Below, one piece after another: positions 1-5,202 of a stretch of DNA of 5,202 nt. The notes beneath the pieces were generated by a model. The model saw only the letters and a program-made list of their open reading frames with translations. It made no database searches and had not been told where the DNA came from. Position 1 is the first letter of the stretch. Each line of letters starts with the position of its first letter. The stretch lies in assembly GCA_030039775.1 (NCBI GenBank), contig JASHUX010000214.1, positions 1 to 5,202 of the forward strand, given 5' to 3'. The DNA is from Alphaproteobacteria bacterium. Lineage in GTDB: Bacteria; Pseudomonadota; Alphaproteobacteria; ATCC43930; CGMCC-115725. Made by a program: the position numbers and the translations under genes.

Positions 1-474
1 GGCTTCGCGGTGCTGAAGGACGTCTACAAGATGACCGTGTTCGCGCTGTCGCGCTGGCGCAACGAGCACCGGCCCGACGGGCTGCTCGGACCCAAGGGCC
101 GCGTCATGCCCGAGCGCGTCATCACCAAGCCGCCGACCGCCGAACTCAAGGCCAACCAGACCGACCAGGACACGCTGCCGCCTTACGACAAGCTCGACGA
201 CATTCTCGAATGTCTGATCGAGCGGGAAATGCCGGTCAACGAGATCGTGGCGCGCGGCCACGACGAAGGCACGGTTCGCCGCGTCTGGCGGATGCTCGAT
301 CGCGCCGAATACAAGCGCCGCCAAGCGCCGCCAGGGGTAAAAATCACGCGCCGCGCCTTCGGTCGCGACCGCCGCTATCCGATCACCAACGCCTTCCAGG
401 ATCGGTTGCCCCGCGCCGCGCCGACGGACGAAGCCGGCGAAACCCCACGCGCCCCGACCCCGGTGGCGACCTGA
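1..474 (+). CDS. nadE: Glutamine-dependent NAD+ synthetase, C-terminal fragment
   Basis: This is the C-terminal 157 residues of NAD+ synthetase, which amidates deamido-NAD+ to NAD+ using ATP and glutamine-derived ammonia in the cytosol. The reading frame is open from base 1, so the start, the nitrilase-type glutaminase domain and the ATP-binding SGGxDS loop lie upstream of the window. What remains is the end of the synthetase domain. It has the family-typical KDVYK...FALSRWRN at local residues 6-21, KPPTAEL at 43-49, DQDTLPPYD at 55-63, [14 protein letters not shown] at 103-116 and RRYPITN at 124-130. The conserved part ends there. The last 25 or so residues are a Pro/Ala/Thr-rich tail with no recognisable motif. 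The TGA stop lies four bases before the glnS start, which suggests co-transcription and translational coupling. Family identity is secure from the motifs; fine subtype cannot be judged without the N-terminus. Confidence 0.93.
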   Translation, partial: GFAVLKDVYKMTVFALSRWRNEHRPDGLLGPKGRVMPERVITKPPTAELKANQTDQDTLPPYDKLDDILECLIEREMPVNEIVARGHDEGTVRRVWRMLDRAEYKRRQAPPGVKITRRAFGRDRRYPITNAFQDRLPRAAPTDEAGETPRAPTPVAT

Positions 475-478
475 CGAC

Positions 479-2140
479 ATGACCGACACCGCCGTCACCG
501 AAGCCGGGCGCGATTTCATTCGCGACATCGTCGACGCCGACCGCGTGGCGGGGCGCGTGTCGACGATCGTCACGCGCTTTCCGCCGGAACCGAACGGCTA
601 TCTCCATATCGGCCACGCCAAATCGATCTGCCTCAATTTCGGCATCGCACAGGAATATGGCGGACGCTGCGCCCTGCGTTTCGACGACACTAATCCGGCA
701 AAGGAAGAGCAAGAATATATCGACGCCATCATGCGCGACGTGCGCTGGCTCGGTTATGATTGGGGCCCGTATCTCCATTTCGCATCGGATTATTTCGAGC
801 AGCTTTACGCATGGGCCGAACATTTGATCCGCGCCGGCCATGCCTATGTCGACGACCAGAGCGCGGAGCAAATCCGCGTGACGCGCGGCACCCTTACGGA
901 ACCCGGGCGCAACAGCCCGTTTCGCAACCGGACCGTCGACGAAAATCTTGACTTGTTCCGCCGCATGCGCGCGGGTGAATTCCCAAACGGCGCGCGCACC
1001 TTGCGCGCGCGGATCGACATGGCGTCGGGCAATATCAATCTGCGCGACCCGGTGCTTTACCGTATCCTTCACGCCGAGCATCCGCGGACCGGCGCCACGT
1101 GGCATATCTATCCAACCTACGATTTCGCGCACGGTCAGTCCGACGCGATCGAAGGCGTCACCCACTCTATCTGCACGCTCGAATTCGAGGATCACCGCCC
1201 GCTATACGATTGGCTGATCGCGCATCTGCCGGTGCCGTCGCATCCGCATCAATATGAATTCGCGCGGCTCAACATCGGCTACACCGTGCTGTCGAAGCGC
1301 GTTCTGACCACGTTGGTGCGCGACGGCCGCGTCTCGGGCTGGGACGATCCGCGCATGCCGACGATTGCGGGCCTGCGCCGGCGCGGCGTGCCGCCCGAGG
1401 CAATCCGCGCGTTTGTCCAGCGCGTCGGCGTCGCCCGCGCCAACTCGGTCGTCGATATCGCCATGTTCGAGTTCGCGGTCCGCGAACATCTGAACAAGGT
1501 TGCCCCCCGGCGCATGGCCGTGCTGCGCTCGCTCAAGGTGGTGATCGAGAATTACGACGGCCCAGGCGAGGAACTCGACGCGGCTAATCATCCCGACCCG
1601 TCGCAAGGCACGCGCAAAATCCCGTTTGGCCGCGAGCTCTATATCGAGCGCGACGATTTCATGGAGAATCCGCCAAAAAAATTCTTTCGCCTTTCGCCCG
1701 GCACGGAGGTGCGGCTGCGCTACGCCTATTTCATTACCTGCCGCGACGTGGTGAAGGATGCGGCTGGCAATGTCGTCGAATTGCGCTGCTCTTACGATCC
1801 GGCGACACGCGGCGGCAACGCACCCGACGGCCGCAAGGTCAAGGCGACGATTCACTGGGTCTCGGCGGCGAAGTCCTTCCCCGCCGAGATACGGCTCTAC
1901 AATCCACTATTCACCCGGCCCGATCCAGGCGCCGGCGGTGATGTGTTCGCCGACATTAATCCGAACTCGCTCGAAATCTTGAATGAAGCGCGGATCGAGC
2001 CGGCGCTAGCACAATCAAATTCGGACCGGGCCGTCCAGTTCGAGCGCCAGGGCTATTTCTGTCGCGACGATGCCTCAACCCCCGGCAGGCCGGTGTTCAA
2101 CCGCACCGTCGGGTTGCGCGACTCGTACGCTAAGGCATAG
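479..2140 (+). CDS. glnS: Glutaminyl-tRNA synthetase (class I)
   Basis: It charges tRNA-Gln directly with glutamine, using ATP, in the cytosol. The 553-residue product has nearly the length of the E. coli enzyme (about 554) and resembles it end to end. The first signature is [15 protein letters not shown], with HIGH at residues 43-46; the KMSKS-equivalent loop is LSKR at 271-274. From recalled E. coli numbering, residues tied to glutamine recognition appear conserved: Arg30 as Arg33, Tyr211 as Tyr214, Cys229 as Cys232 and Gln255 as Gln258. This argues for true GlnRS rather than a non-discriminating GluRS. The C-terminal anticodon-binding beta-barrels follow from about residue 340, including [14 protein letters not shown] at 450-463, and the protein ends in the typical [15 protein letters not shown]. 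The ATG lies four bases after the nadE stop with only a weak GGTGG (462-466) upstream, so coupling is likely. Many alphaproteobacteria lack this gene, so acquisition by transfer is possible; codon use looks like the neighbours by eye. Confidence 0.96.
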   Translation: MTDTAVTEAGRDFIRDIVDADRVAGRVSTIVTRFPPEPNGYLHIGHAKSICLNFGIAQEYGGRCALRFDDTNPAKEEQEYIDAIMRDVRWLGYDWGPYLHFASDYFEQLYAWAEHLIRAGHAYVDDQSAEQIRVTRGTLTEPGRNSPFRNRTVDENLDLFRRMRAGEFPNGARTLRARIDMASGNINLRDPVLYRILHAEHPRTGATWHIYPTYDFAHGQSDAIEGVTHSICTLEFEDHRPLYDWLIAHLPVPSHPHQYEFARLNIGYTVLSKRVLTTLVRDGRVSGWDDPRMPTIAGLRRRGVPPEAIRAFVQRVGVARANSVVDIAMFEFAVREHLNKVAPRRMAVLRSLKVVIENYDGPGEELDAANHPDPSQGTRKIPFGRELYIERDDFMENPPKKFFRLSPGTEVRLRYAYFITCRDVVKDAAGNVVELRCSYDPATRGGNAPDGRKVKATIHWVSAAKSFPAEIRLYNPLFTRPDPGAGGDVFADINPNSLEILNEARIEPALAQSNSDRAVQFERQGYFCRDDASTPGRPVFNRTVGLRDSYAKA

Positions 2141-2149
2141 TTTATCGTC

Positions 2150-2617
2150 ATGGCGCACATCCATTCCTATCAGGCGACGATTTCCTGGTCCGGCGCGACC
2201 CGTGATTACGACAGTTACTCGCGGGAATATAGCGTCGCAATTCCTGGCAAGCCGAAATTCCGCGCCTCGGCCGATGCCGCGTTCCGAGGCGACCCGCGGC
2301 TTTACAATCCCGAGGACATGCTGCTGGTGGCGCTCGCGACCTGCCACATGCTGAGCTATCTTGCGGTGTGCGCGCGGATCGGCATCGTCGTGAGCGCCTA
2401 CGAAGACCAGGCGCAGGGCACGATGGCGTTCAAGGACAGGCGCATGCGTTTCACCGAGGTGGTGCTGCGGCCGCGCGTGACGATTGCACAAACGATCGAC
2501 GAAGCCCGCGCCATGGCGGCGCACGAACAGGCGCACGACGAGTGCTACGTCGCCAACTCGGTAAATTTCCCGGTACGCCACGAAGCGACCATCGTCACCG
2601 CCGATAAAGCGGCGTAG
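2150..2617 (+). CDS. OsmC/Ohr-family protein (putative thiol peroxidase)
   Basis: A 155-residue protein of the OsmC/Ohr superfamily. Characterised members are cytosolic, dimeric, thiol-dependent peroxidases that reduce organic hydroperoxides. It follows the family plan: N-terminal strands (HSYQATISWSG near residues 5-15), NPEDMLLVALATCHML at 53-68 carrying the first cysteine (Cys65) at the start of the central helix, and AHDECYVANSV at 129-138 carrying the second (Cys132). These are the expected peroxidatic/resolving pair; a further Cys74 lies within the helix. The CHML and CxxANSV forms match an OsmC-like subgroup common in rhizobia and relatives, not classical Ohr, so the substrate is unknown and no symbol is given. 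It starts nine bases after the glnS stop and ends five bases before cysS, so it appears to be part of the same transcript. It has no good Shine-Dalgarno: the nearest AAGG (2132-2135) is about 14 bases away. There is no signal peptide or membrane segment. Confidence 0.87.
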   Translation: MAHIHSYQATISWSGATRDYDSYSREYSVAIPGKPKFRASADAAFRGDPRLYNPEDMLLVALATCHMLSYLAVCARIGIVVSAYEDQAQGTMAFKDRRMRFTEVVLRPRVTIAQTIDEARAMAAHEQAHDECYVANSVNFPVRHEATIVTADKAA

Positions 2618-2622
2618 GCGCG

Positions 2623-3999
2623 ATGCCGCTGGCACTTCACAACACGGCGACGCGCCGGAAGGAGATATTCGAGCCGATCGATCCGACGAACGTGCGCATG
2701 TACGTCTGCGGCTCGACGGTCTATGCGCCGCCGCATATGGGTAATGCGCGACCGCTCATCGTATTCGACGTGCTGTTTCGATTGCTGCGCCATCGCTATG
2801 GCGAGCGGCATGTGCGCTATGTTCGCAACATCACGGACATCGACGACAAGATCAACGCTGCCGCCAAGGCCAATGGCGAAAGCATCCGCGACTTGACCGA
2901 GCGCACGGCGCGGGCGTTCCACGAGGATGTCGCCGCCCTCAATTGCCTGACACCGACGGTTGAGCCCCGCGCAACCGAGCATATTGGGCCGATCATCAAA
3001 ATGATCGAGACGCTGATCGCTTCGCACCATGCGTACTTCGCCGAGGGCCATGTCCTGTTCAGCGTCGTCAGCGATCCCGATTACGGTAAATTCTCCGGCC
3101 GGTCACGCGACGAGATGATCGCCGGCGCGCGTGTCGATGTCGCACCCTATAAGCGCGATCCCGGCGATTTCGTACTCTGGAAACCGTCGCCGCCTGATCT
3201 GCCGGGATGGGATAGCCCCTGGGGACGCGGACGGCCGGGCTGGCATATCGAATGCTCGGCGATGAGCGAGGTCCATCTCGGCGACACGTTCGACATCCAC
3301 GGCGGCGGGCTCGATCTGATATTTCCGCATCACGAGAACGAGATCGCGCAAAGTACTTGCGCCCATGGCGGCAAACCATTCGCTCGCTATTGGGTGCACA
3401 ACGCCTTTGTCGAGTTCGGCGGCGAGAAAATGGCGAAGTCGGTCGGCAACGTGCGCACCATTCGTGAGGTTCTAACCGAGGTGCCGGGCGAGGTCGCGCG
3501 CTACGCAATGCTGATGAGCCACTACCGCGACCCGTTCGACTGGACCGAGGAGCGCACGGCGCAAGCACGCCACGCCCTTGACCGGTTCTATCGGGCGCTG
3601 CGCGATGTCGAGGATTTTACGGCCCCGGAGAACGTGTTTCCGGTCACGGTCATGCAAGCGCTGGAGGATGACCTCAATACGCCGCTCGCGCTCACCGCGT
3701 TGCACGCAATCCTCGGCGCGCTCAACCAGGCAATCGACCGGCACGAGAAACTGCGGCTCAAGGGCCAATTGCTCGCAGCAGGAACGGTGTTGGGGTTCTT
3801 ACAGCAAGATCCTGAAACCTGGCTCAAAGGCGCCGGCGACGAGGCCGCCGAAATTGAGACGCTGATCCAGCAACGTCTCGCCGCGCGCAAGGACAAAAAC
3901 TTCACCGAGGCCGACCGCATCCGGACCGAACTGGCGATCCGCGGCATCCTTCTTGAGGACAAGCCCGGCGGCAAGACGGAGTGGCGCCGCGCGGTCTAG
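2623..3999 (+). CDS. cysS: Cysteinyl-tRNA synthetase (class I, zinc-dependent)
   Basis: It ligates cysteine to tRNA-Cys using ATP, in the cytosol. The 458-residue length is normal for the family. By recalled E. coli alignment (Cys28, Cys209, His234, Glu238), the zinc site that selects cysteine is complete: Cys29 in MYVCGSTVY, Cys211 in GWHIECSAM, and His236 and Glu240 in FPHHENE. The HIGH-equivalent is HMGN at residues 38-41. The KMSKS loop reads KMAKS at 269-273, an uncommon Ser-to-Ala change, and the usual CGPTVY is CGSTVY. The helical anticodon-stem region follows (DLNTPLAL at 350-357), then the C-terminal domain with the familiar [14 protein letters not shown]...[10 protein letters not shown]...EW pattern (421-454), so the gene is intact. 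The ATG lies five bases after the stop of the OsmC-family gene with no clear Shine-Dalgarno, which suggests coupling. No hairpin-plus-T-tract terminator follows the TAG stop. Identity is secure. Confidence 0.97.
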   Translation: MPLALHNTATRRKEIFEPIDPTNVRMYVCGSTVYAPPHMGNARPLIVFDVLFRLLRHRYGERHVRYVRNITDIDDKINAAAKANGESIRDLTERTARAFHEDVAALNCLTPTVEPRATEHIGPIIKMIETLIASHHAYFAEGHVLFSVVSDPDYGKFSGRSRDEMIAGARVDVAPYKRDPGDFVLWKPSPPDLPGWDSPWGRGRPGWHIECSAMSEVHLGDTFDIHGGGLDLIFPHHENEIAQSTCAHGGKPFARYWVHNAFVEFGGEKMAKSVGNVRTIREVLTEVPGEVARYAMLMSHYRDPFDWTEERTAQARHALDRFYRALRDVEDFTAPENVFPVTVMQALEDDLNTPLALTALHAILGALNQAIDRHEKLRLKGQLLAAGTVLGFLQQDPETWLKGAGDEAAEIETLIQQRLAARKDKNFTEADRIRTELAIRGILLEDKPGGKTEWRRAV

Positions 4000-4017
4000 T
4001 TAGCCTGCGTGCCAAAG

Positions 4018-4046
4018 TTGACAGGATTCGGGCTGGAATTTACTCT
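4018..4046 (+). promoter_or_regulatory. Candidate sigma-70-type promoter for cimA
   Basis: A perfect consensus -35 hexamer TTGACA (4018-4023) is followed, after a 17-base spacer, by TACTCT (4041-4046), which matches the -10 consensus at only three of six positions. A TTTACT (4039-4044) matches four positions but at a 15-base spacing. The site begins 19 bases after the cysS stop, in the only sizeable gap of the window, as expected for a promoter serving cimA separately from the upstream cluster. The predicted transcription start is near 4052-4054. The -10 is weak, so the call is moderate. Confidence 0.42.
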
Positions 4047-4052
4047 GTCGGC

Positions 4053-4148
4053 ATGACGTCTAAGTCGTTGATTCTGCGAATTTGCCGCCCGGTCTCCAAG
4101 GAGGCCGGGAATGAAATGCGTTGGGAACACCGTACCAACGTCCGATAA
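4053..4148 (+). CDS. Possible 31-codon upstream ORF in the cimA leader
   Basis: An ATG at 4053 opens a 31-codon frame ending at TAA 4146-4148. The peptide begins MTSKSLILRIC, with Leu-Ile-Leu-Arg-Ile encoded at 4068-4082 (TTG ATT CTG CGA ATT), just before the strong hairpin at 4088-4109. CimA feeds isoleucine synthesis, so a short frame with Ile and Leu codons ahead of a hairpin recalls leader peptides of amino-acid attenuators. There is no Shine-Dalgarno before it. If the predicted transcription start at about 4053 is right, it would be read as a leaderless message. Two Ile and two Leu are much weaker enrichment than in classical leaders, and a frame this short can occur by chance. Treat it as a hypothesis. 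Confidence 0.18.
   Translation: MTSKSLILRICRPVSKEAGNEMRWEHRTNVR
4088..4109 (+). promoter_or_regulatory. Strong hairpin sequestering a Shine-Dalgarno
   Basis: The arms CCCGGTCTCC (4088-4097) and GGAGGCCGGG (4100-4109) pair over ten positions, nine Watson-Crick plus one G-U wobble. The loop is AA; in practice the top pair would open to give a four-base CAAG loop. The 3' arm and loop contain AAGGAGG (4098-4104), six bases before an ATG at 4111, so the folded RNA would hide that ribosome-binding site. No T-tract follows on either strand, which argues against an intrinsic terminator. The pairing is directly visible; its regulatory role is inferred. Confidence 0.5.
4098..4104 (+). promoter_or_regulatory. 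Consensus Shine-Dalgarno before an alternative in-frame cimA start
   Basis: AAGGAGG is the best ribosome-binding site in the window and lies six bases before ATG 4111-4113. That ATG is in frame with the conserved cimA start at 4198, 29 codons downstream, with no stop between. Starting here would add residues beginning MKCVGNTVPTSDNSG, which resemble no CimA N-terminus I know. Either the protein is longer than its relatives, or the motif is there by chance as the complement of the hairpin's other arm. Confidence 0.35.
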
Positions 4149-4173
4149 CAGCGGCCAAACGATCCCGGGCCGC
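4119..4173 (+). repeat. Two further inverted repeats in the cimA leader
   Basis: CGTTGG (4119-4124) pairs perfectly with CCAACG (4135-4140) around a ten-base loop. GCGGCC (4151-4156) pairs perfectly with GGCCGC (4168-4173) around an eleven-base loop. With the hairpin at 4088-4109 they form three successive stem-loops in 86 bases. GCCGCCCG (4084-4091) is also perfectly complementary to CGGGCGGC (4178-4185), which would compete with the first hairpin. Six-bp stems are expected fairly often by chance in GC-rich DNA, so the function is uncertain. Confidence 0.35.
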
Positions 4174-4187
4174 GAATCGGGCGGCAC

Positions 4188-4193
4188 AGGAAG
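4188..4193 (+). promoter_or_regulatory. Shine-Dalgarno of the conserved cimA start
   Basis: AGGAAG lies four bases before ATG 4198 (six bases counting from AGGA) and ten bases before the next in-frame ATG at 4204. Its spacing favours 4198 as the start of the conserved protein. It does not exclude 4204, nor the longer form from 4111. Confidence 0.6.
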
Positions 4194-4197
4194 CAGA

Positions 4198-5202
4198 ATG
4201 ACCATGGCCCGCGAACGTCTTTATCTCTTCGATACAACGCTCCGCGATGGCGCACAGACCCAGGGCGTCGATTTCAGCGTCCACGATAAGCGCCAGATCG
4301 CGGCGGCGCTCGACGGCATCGGCATTGATTATGTCGAAGGCGGCTGGCCGGGCGCCAATCCAACTGATACGGCCTTTTTCGCTGAACCGCCGGCGCTGAA
4401 ACAGGCGAGGCTCGTCGCGTTCGGCATGACCAAGCGGCCGGGACGCAGCACCGCTAACGATCCGGGCCTCGCCGCGGTGCTTGGCGCGCGCGCGCCGGCA
4501 AGCTGTCTGGTCGGAAAGAGCTGGGACTTTCATGTCGATATCGCGCTGGGCATTTCGCTCGACGAAAACCTGGAACTGATCAAGGAATCGATCGCCGCGG
4601 CGGCGAAACGGGGCGAGGCGCTGTTCGACGCCGAGCATTTCTTCGACGGCTACAAGGCCAAGCCCGACTACGCCCTCGCTTGCCTTAAGGCCGCACTGAA
4701 TGTAGGAGCGCGTTGGGTGGTTTTGTGCGACACCAACGGCGGCACTCTGCCCCATGAGGTCGAGCGCATCGTCGCCGAAGTGGCAAAACAAGTGCCGGGC
4801 GACCGCATCGGCATCCACGCCCATAACGACACCGAGAACGCGGTCGCCAATACGCTGGCGGCGATCCGTGCCGGCGCGCGCCAAGTGCAGGGCACGCTCA
4901 ACGGTCTCGGCGAGCGCTGCGGCAACGCCAATCTTGTATCGCTGATCCCGACCCTGATGCTGAAGGACGAATACGCCGTGCGGTTCGAGACCGGCATCGC
5001 GCCCGACGCGCTGCAACGGATAACACATGTGTCGCGGTTGCTCGACGAACTCTTGAACCGCGCGCCGAACCGCCATGCGGCGTATGTTGGCGACGCCGCG
5101 TTCGCGCACAAAGGCGGGCTGCATGTGTCCGCGGTCGAGAAAGACCCGCGCACTTATGAGCACGTGCCGCCGGAAAGAGTTGGCAACCAACGTCACGTCC
5201 TC
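4198..5202 (+). CDS. cimA: (R)-citramalate synthase, N-terminal part
   Basis: It condenses acetyl-CoA with pyruvate to (R)-citramalate, the first step of the threonine-independent route to 2-oxobutyrate and isoleucine. The frame is still open at the window end; 335 residues are visible of a protein that usually exceeds 500. Most of the TIM-barrel catalytic domain is present: LFDTTLRDGAQTQG at 10-23 (catalytic Arg16, metal-binding Asp17), FDAEHFFDGY at 143-152, the metal-binding HAHND at 207-211 (His207, His209) and GLGERCGNANL at 236-246 (Asn243). AFAHKGGLHVSAV at 301-313 begins the linker. DGAQTQG, GKSWDFHV (106-113) and the AEHFFDGY motif indicate the CimA clade rather than 2-isopropylmalate synthase or homocitrate synthase. 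The C-terminal regulatory domain, the usual site of isoleucine feedback, lies beyond the window. ATG 4198 was chosen for its AGGAAG site and family fit; 4204 and 4111 are alternatives. A probable own promoter and structured leader precede it. Confidence 0.92.
   Translation, partial: MTMARERLYLFDTTLRDGAQTQGVDFSVHDKRQIAAALDGIGIDYVEGGWPGANPTDTAFFAEPPALKQARLVAFGMTKRPGRSTANDPGLAAVLGARAPASCLVGKSWDFHVDIALGISLDENLELIKESIAAAAKRGEALFDAEHFFDGYKAKPDYALACLKAALNVGARWVVLCDTNGGTLPHEVERIVAEVAKQVPGDRIGIHAHNDTENAVANTLAAIRAGARQVQGTLNGLGERCGNANLVSLIPTLMLKDEYAVRFETGIAPDALQRITHVSRLLDELLNRAPNRHAAYVGDAAFAHKGGLHVSAVEKDPRTYEHVPPERVGNQRHVL

Noticed and set aside
990..1010. Nine-bp perfect inverted repeat with a 3-base loop inside glnS (GCGCGCGCA/TGCGCGCGC)
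   Set aside because: It encodes conserved-context residues (ARTLRAR) and arises from GCG/CGC-rich codons. It is mid-gene with no T-tract, so there is no reason to call a terminator or control site.
383..1195. Antisense open frame of 270 codons over nadE/glnS
   Set aside because: It overlaps conserved glnS motifs, shows no domain, and is explained by high third-position GC in the real gene.
1202..1855. Antisense open frame of 217 codons inside glnS
   Set aside because: It is a shadow of the GlnRS coding sequence with no ribosome-binding site or family resemblance.
4088..4120. Intrinsic terminator after cysS
   Set aside because: The hairpin is strong, but no T-run follows on the + strand (it is followed by AATGAAATGCG), nor on the complement. 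It also lies downstream of the candidate cimA promoter.
4000..4197. Known riboswitch or T-box in the cysS-cimA gap
   Set aside because: I could not match the stem-loops or loop sequences to any riboswitch class I know. A covariance search would be needed to exclude one.
4060..5196. Long open frame on the complement of cimA (378 codons)
   Set aside because: It lies fully antisense to a gene with clear CimA motifs, and its Arg/Ala/Val-rich sequence has no recognisable domain. Long antisense frames are common in GC-rich coding DNA.

Overview
The window looks like an ordinary chromosomal stretch of a GC-rich alphaproteobacterium. I infer this from protein resemblance (a short-form glutamine-dependent NadE, a rhizobial-type OsmC protein, an alphaproteobacterial-type CysRS and CimA) and from strongly G/C-ending codons. 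Rhodospirillales or Hyphomicrobiales relatives seem most likely, but the sequence does not fix the genus. All supported genes lie on the + strand. I see no mobile element, CRISPR array, tRNA or rRNA.

Layout. Positions 1-474 hold the C-terminal end of NAD+ synthetase (nadE, cut by the window start). Then come glutaminyl-tRNA synthetase (glnS, 479-2140), an OsmC/Ohr-family protein (2150-2617) and cysteinyl-tRNA synthetase (cysS, 2623-3999). These four genes are separated by only 4, 9 and 5 bases and lack strong Shine-Dalgarno sequences, so they probably form one co-transcribed, translationally coupled unit. A 198-base gap follows. The last gene is (R)-citramalate synthase (cimA, from 4198, cut by the window end).

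The cysS-cimA gap is the most information-rich non-coding stretch. It has a good -35 box (TTGACA) with a weaker -10 at 17 bases spacing, a possible 31-codon upstream reading frame, and three consecutive inverted repeats. The first repeat is a near-perfect 10-bp stem that contains a consensus AAGGAGG six bases before an ATG in frame with cimA. A second, plainer Shine-Dalgarno (AGGAAG) sits before the conserved cimA start. This suggests that cimA has its own promoter and a structured, perhaps regulated, leader. That reading is inference.

Function. The cluster mixes cofactor synthesis (NAD+), translation (Gln-tRNA and Cys-tRNA charging), a putative thiol peroxidase, and the entry step of the threonine-independent isoleucine pathway. 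The gene products have no obvious single shared pathway. The most notable gene is glnS, because most alphaproteobacteria make Gln-tRNA indirectly through GatCAB. No clearly new biological system is visible; the best leads are the cimA leader and the presence and placement of glnS.
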